Notes under the pieces: model-generated
The model's input: the letters and a program-made list of their open reading frames with translations, nothing else
What the model was told of the DNA's origin: nothing
The model's database searches: none
NCBI GenBank assembly: GCA_022578605.1
Contig: MU394114.1
Location: 63,165 to 127,164 of the forward strand
Source of the DNA: Camillea tinctor
Lineage: Eukaryota > Ascomycota > Sordariomycetes > Xylariales > Xylariaceae
DNA: 64,000 nt
Direction of reading: 5' to 3'
Made by a program: the position numbers and the translations under genes
Part shown: positions 35,813 to 48,499 of the stretch, in pieces
Numbering within the stretch: the stretch's first letter is position 1
How the letters are laid out: each line of letters opens with the position of its first letter

Positions 35813-37433
35813 ATGGCCGTGCTGCAATTCACCCTCAACGAAAACGGCGTCGGTGGCCTACGAGATGCGCTTCTGTGCCTTGGTAAATTCAGCGAAGAGG
35901 TATCCCTCGAAGCTAAGAGAGATAGAGTAAGTCATATACATACATACATATATATATATGTAACTTGGTATTAACTTCGTCTATGAAGCTGGTGTTGACC
36001 GCCCTTAACTCGTCCAAGTCGGCCTACGCCTCTTTTGCCTTTGCAGCCAACCGGTTCTTCTCCAAGTACCACTACGAAGGCATAGCTCAGCATCGAGACA
36101 AGTTCTTCTGCAAACTGTACAATCGGGTGAGTTGCCTCTGATGATCCTTTCCTTCTGTTCATTTATCAACACGATTTACCTAGGCTCTATTATCCCTATT
36201 TAGAATTCGAAGTGGAGATCCTCTACACGAAAGAGAAAAAGACACTACCATTGATCGATGCGACGTTGCCATCATTGATGAGGCTGGCAAGAAAAGTCGA
36301 TTTGTGGCCAAGATGGTGTTTCGCAACGGTACGTTTACCGGTCTTGTCTCGACTTACACCCCCTTTCCTTCTTGACTAACTAGCTAACCCTTTAGGTATC
36401 ACCACTAAATACCGTTTACCGTTCGAAATCAGCCCGCCAGTACATGCCAAGTTTGACGAGGAGCAGGCCATCAATAATTGGTCCATCTCCTCGAGAACCC
36501 TACGCAAACTCATGGACCACTTCGGCCCTGGTATAGACTACCTAGATATCCATCCCGAGGGCGATTCACTCGTAAACTTTACCTGCTTTACCGAAAAAGT
36601 CGTAAACGGTGATGGTGAGCATATCTCATATCTTAGATAGCCCTTGATGAGACTGACTCGATTGCCAGAGGTCCTGAAGAAACCCCTGCAAACCTCTATC
36701 GCCGTCGAGCAGGACGAATTTGAAGACTTCGCAGTCGAAGAGGACAAGCTCCACATCGTCATCAGTGTCAAAGACTTTAGGGCCATCATCCAACATGCCG
36801 GAATCATCGGTGGCAACATATCTGCTCACTACTCTATGCCGTCTAAACCAATGCAGCTCAAATACCACGCAGACGGCATCAAGTGTGAATTTCTCTTAAT
36901 GACGGTTGGCGAACGTGGTGCTCCTGGCCAAAAGACCAGGAAGGCTCGGGCCAGTTCAAAAGCTAACCAACCACAACTAGAGGCCGCTGTAAGCAGATCG
37001 GCTTCGCACGCTCCCATGCCTCCGCCCCAGCCACCTCGTCAAGAGCCAATGCCATCTTTGAGGCCGTCCATAACCCGCCCTTCACAGCGTCCACCCCCCG
37101 CAACTCTTGAGTCGGACTCCCTATTCGTGCCTCAAGACAACGACGAACAGTGGGAACCCGTGAATGTCGGCGACGAGGAGGATGAAGAGGACAATGCTCG
37201 CTTGGAATGGGATGCTAGCGGCGATCCGGTGAGCATATTCTTGTCTACTCTTTCAAAACTTTTCTTCGTTCTATTAACGCGCAGTGTAGCATCCATCTTT
37301 GAGGAATGTCAGATCCATGGCGGCCAATCCACCAGCTGCTGAAGCTAGAAAGGATGATACCTCGGACGCATTGAATTTTGAACCGACACAGCGTCTGTCA
37401 CAGGTCCGTCGATTTGGTCTATTCGGCGATTAG
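35813..37433 (+). CDS. RAD9: Rad9 DNA-damage checkpoint clamp subunit (6 exons, 439 aa)
   Basis: Exons 35813-35926, 35989-36126, 36184-36328, 36396-36614, 36669-37228 and 37290-37433 give 439 residues. The first 270 residues follow the PCNA-like Rad9 fold (FTLNENGVGGLRDAL, FFSKYHYEG, KYRLPFEISPPVHAKF, IVISVKDFRAIIQHAG). The tail is Pro/Ser-rich, then acidic (GDEEDEEDN), and ends with RRFGLFGD, a conserved close in fungal Rad9 proteins. It forms the 9-1-1 clamp with Hus1 and Rad1 that is loaded at damaged DNA and activates the checkpoint kinase; the tail is the phosphorylation region. The first intron contains a CATA/TA run (35935-35960). It converges with the RCC1 gene at a 128-bp gap. Confidence 0.9.
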
Positions 37434-37561
37434 AAGGCCTACCGAGTTCTCTCTTTCTTTCTTTTCCTTTCCCTCCTCTCTTCCTTTAATTCGTCGCGTA
37501 CGTAAATCGGCAATTCGTTATCCTTCCTTGAGTAGGCTGTATATAGGTATAGATGGGATCT

Positions 37562-38677
37562 TCAGAGGAATATCCCATCGACCGCAATATGGATCCAAGA
37601 GGTAGCACATCCTGCCCCGATGGCTGTAATCTGGGTGCCCTCGGGTAGGTTCTTCAACGATGCAAGCACGTTCCATCGACCCTTGACGTCTCCGGATTTA
37701 TCTGTCTGCGGCCCGCAGTTCCCGTGCTCGCCCCAGCCCCAAGCCAGTACGTCACCATCTTCTGTTAGGACCAAAACATGCTCGCTTCCAGCTGCAATAT
37801 CCGATATGGCTGGCACGGCGGGTGGGGGTAGTTGACCATGGTCATCTCTGCCCCATGCGATCAGCGAACCATCCCGCTTGAGAATGTAGATACTTCCCCA
37901 GCTCGCACTGATCGCCTTCCAGCTCGGTACTTCGATCAGCGCTTTGCTCTGTAGCCCCCATTTATCAGCCCCGATAACCAGGATTCTTCCATCCCCAGGC
38001 TCGGCAATGAGACAAGTAGTATATTGACAGCAAACGGCCTTGGCCACTTTGAAATTGACATTCTTTATCTGTCGGGGATATTGGTATACTAAGTCACTGC
38101 CGTCTTCCACTCGACCAAGTTGTCCCTTCCGTCCGTTTCCCCAGCCGTAGACATCCCCATTATCAAGCACGATGACGACGTGTTTAAAACCGGCGGCAAC
38201 GCCCTTCACTTCAGTGCCGGTTGGCGGGAAATCAACGAGTAAATGAGGTTCTCCTTTTGAAGGTACATCCATACCGGGGCGCGCCACGTTGTTTTCCGTA
38301 TTACCACAGATATACACCCGTGTTGCCTTACCATGGGCGTCCTCTAGTACCAGAACTGACGAGTCCCATGTACAAGCCGCATACAATACGGGGCCCAGGC
38401 TTTCTGATGTGGAGAGGACAAGCTCACGAAATTGCGGCACATCCTGTTCAGAATTAGAAACAATGCCACAAGAGTTGGTTGTAGAATCACCGCTCCAATA
38501 GGCCTTGCCAGACTCGGTGAGGATGATCGTGTGGTTACCCCCGGCTGCGACTCTGGTGATCATGTTCTTGGGGGCTTCACAAGCAAAGCGAACTTCCTTA
38601 GGTACTGATACATCTTCTCTGTGTCCCAGGCCAAGCTGGCCAGATCCGTTGGATCCTAGTGCGAACAGACCGTCCAT
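37562..38677 (-). CDS. RCC1-repeat protein, ATS1/KTI13-like
   Basis: A single-exon gene of 371 residues made almost wholly of RCC1-type beta-propeller repeats: LFALGSNGSGQLGLGH at the start, DVYGWGNGRKGQLG, SLIAWGRDDHGQL and LAWGWGEHGNCGP. The length and the GWGEHGNCG block resemble the small RCC1 proteins ATS1/KTI13, which act with Kti11/Dph3 in tRNA wobble-uridine modification and diphthamide formation. A nuclear Ran-GEF role is less likely because the protein is short and lacks a basic N-terminal tail. The assignment within the RCC1 superfamily is from memory of motifs and is moderately sure. Confidence 0.75.
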   Translation of the reverse strand: MDGLFALGSNGSGQLGLGHREDVSVPKEVRFACEAPKNMITRVAAGGNHTIILTESGKAYWSGDSTTNSCGIVSNSEQDVPQFRELVLSTSESLGPVLYAACTWDSSVLVLEDAHGKATRVYICGNTENNVARPGMDVPSKGEPHLLVDFPPTGTEVKGVAAGFKHVVIVLDNGDVYGWGNGRKGQLGRVEDGSDLVYQYPRQIKNVNFKVAKAVCCQYTTCLIAEPGDGRILVIGADKWGLQSKALIEVPSWKAISASWGSIYILKRDGSLIAWGRDDHGQLPPPAVPAISDIAAGSEHVLVLTEDGDVLAWGWGEHGNCGPQTDKSGDVKGRWNVLASLKNLPEGTQITAIGAGCATSWIHIAVDGIFL

Positions 38678-39339
38678 ATTTATTTAATCCGCTATGGTAA
38701 ATTCGAAATTGTCCTGCGACGTCCCCTTAGGCGATTGTTATTTTTACCCTGGACTTTACTTACGGGTTTGGACTTATAGCGGGTCTCACTGCGATTACTT
38801 AAGTAGTCGGCACTTGCCTACCATTGGACCTGAATTAGACGTCCTTCTACATATAAGTACTCTAGCGATAAGGTTCAAGCACCTAACCTAGGTATGTAGA
38901 TAAGCATAAGCTATCTCCGGAGTAGACCTGAATATTCTTCCGATACCCATTTTCGACCTAGCCCCACTAAAGGTGGATCGTATTGGAGAAGTACAAATTG
39001 GACTCCGAAATTTTTCTTAGTTCAAGAAATTTTTGATTTTCTTTTTACCTTGCACAACCATTCCCAGAAGTTTTCTCTTTCTCGACCTACAAAAACCCTG
39101 CTCTTGACTCAACTCGATGGCTGGTCTTTGAGCTCTAGGATCTGAGAATAAAGACAGGACTACAAGAATGTGACACCTTTGTTAATTCGAACTTCTGGGT
39201 TTCGGTGGTTCAAATCAGTCAGACCAGGCCAATTCCGATCTACATCGTCGCATCGTGCCAACGCAGCATCTAGATCCTGCTTTCCTTCTTCTAACGTGTT
39301 CCCACGCAGTCGCGAGTCTCTATATTATCTCCAGCCACC
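38678..39339. promoter_or_regulatory. Divergent promoter region of the RCC1-like and TYR1 genes
   Basis: 662 bp separate two outward-facing starts. A CCTAACCTAGGTATG motif lies near 38885 and a T-rich tract near 39010-39050. No gene is supported here. Confidence 0.5.
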
Positions 39340-41177
39340 ATGGCAACGAACGGTGCTGCTAACATACCTACTGGGATGGAGAACTTCGTCGTGGGCATCA
39401 TCGGTATGGGCGACATGGGAAAGATGTATGCTCGGAGGCTCAGTGATGCTGGATGGAAGTAAGAGTTCCCCAGCAATCCATGGTTTTGGTGTTGGTATCG
39501 CTTCTAGCCTCTAGAACTAGAAGCGGCTGAGTCTCCATACTTCAACTGGGTAAGTCGATTTATTTGCATCGTTGATGCTTCCCTTCACCAGCCCTGCATA
39601 TGATGACTTGAGTGCATTTGGCTCGAGCATTGCCTTCAGCTCGCTGGATCGGCCATTCTGGCTCCCGGCATGGTTGTTGGCTTTCCATGATGTCACTTCT
39701 CAGCTACCTTACAAATTTCTGTCTGAAGCACCTAGCAACACTACCTTTATATTCCAACATTCGTAGTTATAGTAACAGTGTGTGCTAACAAGCTATCTTA
39801 CAGGTACGCACCAAGTGCTGACAGTACGCATGTGAGTAGAATCGTAGCGTGTGACAAGGAAGACCAGTATGAAGAACTGCGTCAAGAGTTCTCGAGCAGG
39901 GTGAATACTAGTAGTTGCCTATTCTCAAACCGGACTCAGGCTGAGAGTTATCTAGACCAATATACAAATTCTTCGAAATGGTCATCTTGTGTCCCGAGCG
40001 AGTGACTATATCATTTACAGTGTAGAGGCTGCTGCTATAGACCGCGTCGTAGCCCAATATGGTCCTTGTACGAGAAATCCGTTTCATTTCCAGCCTACTC
40101 TGACTAAATGATTCTACAGCGACTAAACTAAACGCTATCGTCGGCGGTCAGACCTCTTGCAAGGACCCTGAGATAAAAGCCTTCGAAGAGCATCTCCCTT
40201 CCGATGTCGACATTGTTTCGTGCCATTCTCTGCACGGTCCGGGGGTAGATAGCAAGGACCAGCCCCTAGTACTCATAAAACATCGTGCTTCCGACTCGTC
40301 TTTCGAGAAAGTCGAGACCGTCCTTCGCTGTCTACAGTCGAAACATGTCTACCTCACAGCACATGAGCATGATCGTATCACAGCTGATACGCAGGCTGTG
40401 ACCCACGCGGCCTTCCTCAGCATGGGTAAGGCGTGGCATGCGATGCGTCAGTTCCCCTGGGAGGGCGCACGGTATGTCGGCGGAATCGAGAATGTCAAAA
40501 TCAACCTCATGCTACGCATCTACAGCCAGAAGTGGCACGTGTACGCAGGGCTCGCGATTCTTAATCCCGAAGCGCGCAAACAAATCGATCAGTACGCCAA
40601 GTCGGTCACGGAGCTGTACAAGTTGATGCTAGGAGGTCATCGGGAAGAGCTACGCGCTCGTGTCTTTGCCGCCAAGGAGAAAGTGTTCGGCGCGGACGAG
40701 GCGGAGGGGGGGCAGCCAAAGTGGGCAGACAAGCCCCTGCTGCGCGACGAAGTGCTCGACCAATTCACGCTGCGGCCGGCCGGCACGGGTGACCAACCCC
40801 CGCTACCGAACAACCATCTCTCGCTGCTGGCTATGGTGGACTGCTGGAGCGCCCTCGGAATCGTGCCCTACGACCACATGATCTGCAGCACGCCGTTGTT
40901 CCGCCTTTGGCTCGGCGTCACCGAGCACCTGTTCCGCCGCCGCGACGCCCTGGAACACGCCCTCCGTGTCGCCGTTGACGATAACACGTTCCGCTCTGAC
41001 GATCTCGAGTTCACTTTCGCCGCTAGAGGGTGGGCCGAGTGCGTCGGCCTCGGACACTTCGATACCTGGCGCGAGCGCTTCGTCGAGACGCAGCGCTTCT
41101 TCGAGCCGAGGTTTGCGGGCGCGATCGATATAGGCAATAAGATGATCAAGGCGGTGCTAGAGAGTACAAGGCATTAA
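39340..41177 (+). CDS. TYR1: Prephenate dehydrogenase (4 exons, 449 aa)
   Basis: Exons 39340-39458, 39840-39900, 39956-40067 and 40120-41177 give 449 residues, close to yeast Tyr1. Clear matches: the NADP-binding loop GIIGMGDMG (19-27), NGHLVSRASDYIIYSVEA, IVGGQTSC, SLHGPGV, TADTQAVTHAAFLSMG, GGIENVKIN, RIYSQKWHVYAGLAI, YDHMICSTPLFR and the C-terminal QRFFEPRFAGAIDIGNKMIK. It converts prephenate to 4-hydroxyphenylpyruvate in tyrosine synthesis. Intron 1 is long (381 nt) for this genome; I chose its 3' splice site because it restores WKIVACD, the conserved beta-strand after the nucleotide loop. It converges with the NR-PKS. It is a primary-metabolism gene, and its place at the cluster edge is most likely coincidental. 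Confidence 0.95.
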
Positions 41178-41847
41178 TTTTATTTTTTGAATTCTACTCT
41201 TTTAGATAATCCTTTGAAAGACGTCCCTCATAGGTCGGTTTGGGATGCGATGCTCTCTTAGGTGTGTGGCAGGGGGTGAAAAGCTGGAGAAATCTTTGAA
41301 GCCATCGTTGCTATCATGTTGTGGGACTAGCTAAAGACCATTTGTCTATTCGCGGTTGATATTTCTAGAGCATTGATTTTTTTCTTTTCGCATAGACAGG
41401 ACATATTGACATCTTACGTCTAGTACTTCAGCATCATCTATGAGAACACGGATCTCGAAATAACCTCACAATCACCCTTATGAGACGTAAACTCGGAATA
41501 ATGGGTTCTGTATTCGAACAAGGAATGGAACATGTCTCGTGACTACTTGATCTTCGTAGTGACAGACATAACAATCTTACACGGGTTTGACCGTCGTCAT
41601 TCAATCCCATCCCATGCATCCGGGCCAATGCTATCCACCCTATCCAGCTATGTACTCACAAGCGCCGACCGAAAAAAAAAAAAGGACAGGGAAATAAACA
41701 AACAAAGGAAACATCTACCGTAAGAGTATAGTGATATGAGAAGAAACAAAAAGCAGGGTATCTATAGACTCGAAATATATCTGTGCTGCGCTGCGTGTTG
41801 TATCCATATTCGTCTATTTGTCCCTCTTTCGCCAACCCACGAGTCCC
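41178..41847. other. Convergent intergenic region at the cluster boundary
   Basis: The 3' flanks of TYR1 and the NR-PKS meet here. I see an A-rich run near 41670-41710 and no gene. It marks the left edge of the second biosynthetic cluster. Confidence 0.5.
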
Positions 41848-44800
41848 TCACGGGCTCTGTTCCAGGTATCTACACGCCGTCTGGACAAGCTTGGAGACCT
41901 GATTAACCTGTGCGATGTCCAAGGTTAGTACCCAAGCTCTAAAAGAGGAAGTCTTCAGCTAGTCTCAGAACTTACATTCGAACTCTCGAACACGGCGAAG
42001 TGATCGCAATCGAGGTCCAGCACCGGCACATCAGCGCCCACGATCCGCGCCCACGTCTTCGCGCTCTGCGCGCGGAACGACGCGCTGCCGAGCCACGGGT
42101 ACGCCACCCCGCACAGCGCCTCCGTGTCGAAGCTGCGCGTGCAGTGGATCAGCACGCACTTGACGCCCGCATCGCCTGCTCGCCGCTCCGCGCTGTACCG
42201 CTCCAGCATGCCCGCGTGCCGGCTGAACTGCGCCGCGAGCGCCGCCCGCGTCTGCGCGCTCGCCGGCAGCCGCCCGACTACCCGCGCTACCACCGCCTCG
42301 GGCAGCGCCTGGTGGTCCGCCGGCGGCGGCGAGTCGATCAGGATCACGCCGCGGACGGCGCGCCCGTGGCGCTGCTGCAGCTGCCGCGCTACTTCGTAGG
42401 CGAGGACGCCGCCGAATGACCAGCCTGTGTGCGTGTTAGCTTTTTCTTTTCTTTTCTTTTTTTTTTCTCGGGGTGAGGTGCGTGCAGGCTACTTACCGCC
42501 TAGCAGAACGTCGTCGCAGCTCGCGAGCCCGGCCCGCTCGATGTACAGCCCCGCGAGGTCCTCCATCGTCCGCACGCTCGGGTTGGCCTCCATGCCGAAG
42601 TCCAGGCTGGACACCCCGAATAGGTTGTGCCCCGCCAGCGCGAGCCGCCCGTACATGCTGCTCTTGCCGCTGCCGTCGTGGAAGAGGTACAGCGCCGGCG
42701 CGCCGGGCACGTGCTTCCCGAGCTTGGCGGGGAACCCGGCTTCGACGGGCTTGGCCGGGAGCAGGTGGTTCTCGGGCTTCTTGGCGTCGTCGTCGCCGTA
42801 GGTGGACCCCGAGGATGCCGGGGTCGGCGGCGCGATCGTGGTGGTCGCCGCGGTCGCGAGCTCTTTGCCGAGCATGCGCTCCAGGTCGTCGACCGTCAGG
42901 CTCGGGATCGAGTCGTGGTCCTGGAGGATGCTGGTCTTGAAGCGTTCCTGCAGCTCGTGCGCTAGCTCCATGGCGCCGAGCGAGTCGACGCCGAGGGAGT
43001 CTAGGGAGGAGAACTTGTCCCCCTCGGTGATGTCGAGGCCGAACACTTCGCGCAGGACGTCTTGCACGTTGTTGGATGCTTCGCTGTCGATTGGTTTCTG
43101 GTCCGGGGTCGTGGGTTCTACGACCATGACCCCGCTGTCTTGGAGCATGTTATCTTCGGCGGACTCGGCCGGAGAAGGGGGGAACGTCTCAGTTATGAGA
43201 CCGGCACCCACGGCCTTCTCGATATCTTGTACGGTGTGACAGGACTCGAGATCGATATTGACGTTGGCAGCTTGGGGGAAGCGCTGCTTCACTACATCAG
43301 ACAGCTCAATAAGAAGCAGTGAGTCGATCCCGAGCTCTTCGAGTGTGGTCATAGACTCGAGAGGCTTGCTACTATCGAGGCCGCACACCTCGCGGAGGAT
43401 GGCGTGTAGGCTGGACTTGGCTTTCTCCTGCTGAAGGCCGTTAATGTTGGAAAGTCGCAACGCGGAATTCTGAGAGCGCTGTCCCCGGGGCTCGTGGGGG
43501 GCATTAGCGGTAACAGGTGCGGCCGCTGACCTGGTTCTAGCCGGCAGCGCCGCACTGGCACCTCCCGAGGTGCGGGCAATCCGGGCTAGGTGGGACTTGA
43601 AAGATCGCAGCGAGAGTTTCTTGAACGCCATGCCCTCAACCCAGGCAACAACCTCTCCTGCGCTATTCAGAACGTAAGAGTCGCCAACCACTGAGTGGCC
43701 TACGTCCACGAGGCTGCAGTAGATATCGAGCTCCTGGGTCAATTCGGCAGCGTCCATAGGGACGACAATCCGGTCGATCTTAGAGCAAATACACCCTGTC
43801 TCAGCGTTGACCTTGAAATTGGCGATAAATCCTGTCGCGTGCAACATGGTGTCGACAAAGGCTGGGTGGCAAATGAAGTGAGTTTGCGTGGCCGAGGACG
43901 GTAGCTGGAAGGTTCCAAAGCCCTCCAACCCTGAGCTGCTGATGGTGAGATGCTTCATGGTTTCTAGAGGCTCGCCGTAGGTAACGACACGGGGAAAGAT
44001 GATATTGTACATAGTGTTGGCGGAGAACCTCTCCGACTGGTGTCCTGGCTGCAGGAAAACGCTTTCACGTTGTCTCTGCACAAAAGCAGTCTTCCGGAGA
44101 ACCAATTCTCGAACAGTCTCCAGGGGCATCGAGGATAACGAGCCATTGCAGTAACTGCTGCTAGTTGAGGAGGTGGACTCAAAGTTGTAGCTATTCTCAG
44201 CGGTAGACACATCGGGGCGTAGAGCTATATTGAGCTTAGACGTCTCGTCTTCACTGTATATATAGGGATGCTCAAAGGTGACGTCGGATATGAGACGATG
44301 AGTGGTCTTAGTCGGTCCATCGAGGATATCGGCGGCTTCAAGTGCCAGCTCTACGTAAATCGATGCGGGACACATGGGAATATCGCCTACCACGTGGGCC
44401 TTGATGTAGGGAGCCATTGCGTCCACGTTAGCAGGGAATTCAACCATAGAATCCTTCTCCGTGCGAGTGGTCTGGTTAATAAACTCGTGCGACGGGAGTA
44501 CCGGTTTCCCATTTTCGGCATTGTCTAAGTCCTTTGACCTATATCGCTCCTGGAATGGAACAACAAATTCGGTAGCGGCCAAAGGGTAGCGCGGAAGACC
44601 TTCGATGAACGTTGAACCGGTTCCTTCGTAGACTTCCCGCCACTTGAGGCTAAACCTTTCTAGATACAGCGTCCGCAGGCCCCGGCACAGGACAATCCAA
44701 GGTAACTCCTTGGGGCTCAAGGAAGGAATGAATGAGCATTTCTCAGTGTCAAACAGACCCTTGAATTTAGGGATAGCTAGTTCGTTATCAGTATTAATTT

Positions 44801-47800
44801 AGTTCAGAGCTGTGATTAGATATGACTTACTTGCAGGCGAGGGGCCGACTTCGAGGAACGACATGTTAGTGTCAGCGTACGCCTTAGCTAGGTTTTTGGC
44901 TAGCTCGTAGAGCTTCACGCAGCCACGAGCCTGCTCGGCAAAGTAATCGGAGGTGATGAGTTCCCCTGAGGAGAGTATCCTCCCGTAGAGCGTCGAAGCT
45001 ACCTGAAACCTGGGCCTACTGAGCTTCACAGACGACAAGAGGTTACGAAAGTCGGTCATCATGGGATCCATGGCTGAAGAGTGATAGCCGAATGCGACAT
45101 CGAGCTTCGTGGCTTTGCTGTTCCTAGACTTGCAGATATCGATAAATGCATCCAATGATTTGATGGGGCCGGCTACGACAGTGTCTTCAGGGCCGTTCTC
45201 ACATGAGATACTTAGGTCACGCAGCTTCGGGTGGCTAGTAAGGAGATCTTGTATGGCAGGCGGCGATAGACGACTGGCCACCATGCCGGTGGAGTTCGAT
45301 TCACAGAGGCGGGCCATCAATTCGGCTCTCCGGGCCACTAGTAGCAGGGCATCACTCAGGGATATGATCCCGGCTATAGAGAAGGCAGCATACTCGCCGA
45401 GGCTGTGACCGACAACTAAGTCTGGCTTGACACCCCAGGCCATCCAGCTCTTTGCGAGAGCAAATTCGAGGACAAAGCATGAGCAGTGTTCGGTGATGGT
45501 CTTGTCTCGGATGCTGAGCTTGGCATGACCGGCCGAGTCGCCGGAAAGGTACGGAGTAACAACATGGAAACCATGAGATTCGAGTATGATGTCGCACGTT
45601 TGGGCGATCTCTTGGAACATGGGTAGGGTCTCAAAGAGCTCATTCCCCATACCGCAGTGGATGCCTCCCTGGCCGGAGAAGACGAAGACAGTCTGAGGTG
45701 ACTGTTTTGCGCGGCGGGGGACAATCTGCTCCTCTCGCAGCCGGGCCAGTATTTCATCGTGGGTCCCACCTATAGCAGAAAGACGGTATGCGTCGAATTG
45801 CTCCCTCCGAGCGTTTACAGAGTAGCAGAGGCTTACGAGGTCCGCAGAGTTTGCATTTGCTTCCATGAAAGCGATAAGCTGTTCCCGTAGACGCTCAAGT
45901 GCCGCCGCCGATTTGGCGGAGAGGTTGAGCACTTGACACGAGCGCGGCGGCAACGACTGCACCTCGCGCTTCTCGGTGTATTCTTGGACGATGATAGCGG
46001 CATTGGAGCCTGCCGCTCCAAAATTGTTTAGCAGCGCGGTTCTGCAAGAATTCGTATTGTTATTCCACGGCGTCAGCTGGGTAGGGATAATGATATTGTC
46101 GGCTGGGTTGATGCCAAGACGCGGATTCACTTTGACAAGGGAACTCTGTGGAGGGATCTGCTTGTGCTTCAACATAAGGAGCAACTTGGAGAGACCTGCA
46201 ATGCCCGATGCAGCTTCGGCATGGCCAATGTTGCCCTTTAGTGAGCCTAGATAGAGAGGGTTATCGGCAGACCGCACAGCACCAACAGCAGTCTTGATAC
46301 TGCGTGATTCCTCATAATCTCCAGCTTGAGTGCCTGTGCCGTGAGCCTCTACAAAACTGATGCTGTCTTGGCTAACACCGCTCTTCTGGATGAGTCTTTT
46401 GAGTAGGGCAGCCTGTGCTCTATGGTCTGGGTGAGTGATCGACTTGGCTTCACCACACTGGTTTACCTCAGCACCGCGAATGACACCAAGAATGTGATCT
46501 CCTTCTGCCACGGCCTGGGACAGACGCTTCAAGACAACCACTCCGCAGCCTTCAGCGCGACAGTACCCGTCAGCGCCTTCGTCAAAAGGCTTGCATTGAC
46601 CGGTCTGGCTAAGGAAATGCGCACGTGCAAGGCCCAAATACATATCTGGGCTGGAAATAACATTGACGCCACCAGCCAGGGCGGCTGTGCATTCCCCTGT
46701 CTGAATTGCTCGGCAAGCCTGGTAGATAGCCACTAATGAAGAGGAGCAGGCCGTGTCAATCACGACAGACGGCCCTTTAAATCCAAAGGCGTACGATATT
46801 CTACCGCTGAGAAAAGCCCTCAGTGTCCCAGGACTATAGTATACATCTTGGGAGTCACGGAGGTTGTCAACGTAATCGCCTGTTGCTACGCCGACGTAAA
46901 CACCCATAGTCTCTCTCTGAAAGGTGTTGGTAGCGTCAGGGGAGTAGCCAGCATCCTCTAAGGCTTCGAAGGATGCATGCAGGAGTAATCTCTGCTGGGG
47001 GTCAATGGATTTAGCCTCGCGGGGAGATATATTGAAGAAACTGTTGTCGAACTGGAACGGATTGCTGAGAAAATTGCCATATTTGACCGGCATCCACCGT
47101 GAATCCCCATGGCTCGGTTGAGAAGTGCGGAAGTACTGTGAGACGTCAAACCGCGTGGATGGTACCTAAGAAGAACTTGTTAAATACAATGGATATATGA
47201 GGTGAGGTGTCTAACTCACTTCAGAGACAGCGTTGATGCCATGCTTAAGCATGTCCCAAAACTGGGTGGAATCCTCCCCAGAGGGGAACTTCGCCGACAA
47301 CCCAATGATGGCGATGTTATCCTCAGATTCCAAGGGTGATGGCTGAGTTGAATTCACCGTTACGAATTCCATGTTTGGATTCAACTTTGACGAGCGCGCG
47401 ATGAGGCGGAGAGAACCAGTGTTAGGCCCAAGCAAGACGGCGCGTACTTTTCCAGAAGAGGTCGCCTTGATTGTGGTTGCTTGTAAGTACTCCCATGACT
47501 TCTTCCAGTCAACGGGCTCAAGCAACATGTGCTGCAGGACAACTTCAAGTAATGGGTAGCTAGAATCTAGAAGCTGGCCAGTTGCAGTTGATAACATCGG
47601 AACCTCGATTAGTCCCCAGTCGGGGAATATTATAGCCCTTTTTTGTACATCTTTTAAGATCTCTTGAATGACGACATCCATTGCAGGGCCCCCATGGTAG
47701 TACCCATGGATGTGAGGATAGCGAGCCGGGACCGACGCAGGCAGCGCGGTGTCTTTGAAGTCGCTGAGTGTTTTAGGCTCGCCGGTCAGCGATACCATAT

Positions 47801-48499
47801 CATCACAAAACACTGCAGAGACACGTAGAGGAAGCTTCTGCGGCTGCCACATCTGTTAGTATCGTGTTTACCATGATGTAAAGGGCAATAAGTTCATACC
47901 GAGCTAGCGTTAAAGGTGTCCACCTTCTCCTGAAGCTCTTTGGCCGAGCAACCCCTGATTGTAACGGCCCAGGGTTCGTGTGACCGGCCTCCCGATACTT
48001 CATGGCAAAATATGCTCACCCTAACCCCTATCCAGAACGCCAGGCGGAAGCCATCGACGGCATAATTAATGAATTCTGCAGGGGCCGACTCGGGGAACGA
48101 GGCCGCCACGGCAGCAGCAATCATGCCACTGCATACGCCACTAGTCTGGCTTACATAGTTATCCGGATTTCTCGACAGAAAAATGACAAAGTCGAATATC
48201 TGATGTACATAAAACGTAATCGACTCCAGTACTGCATTTGACTGGTAGTTAGATGGTGGCGTAACTAGACTTTCCGGCTTGTCAAATATCTCGCGTACGT
48301 CTGGGCCTAGGACACCTTCTTCGTCACCCGTTAGGCTATCGATCTCTTCATGAAAAGAATGAAAGCATCTTTGGAGGAAATCCTCTAACGTCCTTCTGGT
48401 CTCCAGGGGTTTATCTTGGAGATAATCAGCCAGCCGATTCGCATAATGGGCATTTGATCCCTGGGCGGCAAAGAGGAGGATATCCGAGGTGTGAGCCAT
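41848..48499 (-). CDS. Non-reducing polyketide synthase SAT-KS-MAT-PT-ACP-ACP-TE (6 exons, 2,118 aa)
   Basis: Exons: 48499-47900, 47852-47220, 47165-44831, 44776-42497, 42424-41976, 41907-41848. SAT starter loader (Cys123 in GVCSG), KS (Cys551 in DTACSSS; His in EAHGTGT and GNIGHAE), MAT (Ser999 in GHSLGE), product template domain (His1317 in AHVVGDIPMCPAS, Asp1498 in HPAFVD), two ACPs (Ser1675 in GIDSL, Ser1788 in GVDSL) and a thioesterase (Ser1952 in GWSFGG, Asp in LIDSP, His in CDHF). No methyltransferase or reductase domain is present. It should build an unreduced chain, fold it by the PT domain and release it by the TE. The neighbouring carboxylate reductase suggests that a free aromatic acid is made. 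The start is the ATG at 48499. Chain length and cyclisation are not assigned. Confidence 0.96.

Noticed and set aside
39340..41177. TYR1 as a precursor-supply gene of the NR-PKS cluster
   Set aside because: It is a conserved single housekeeping gene by sequence, and an NR-PKS uses malonyl units, not tyrosine; adjacency alone is weak.
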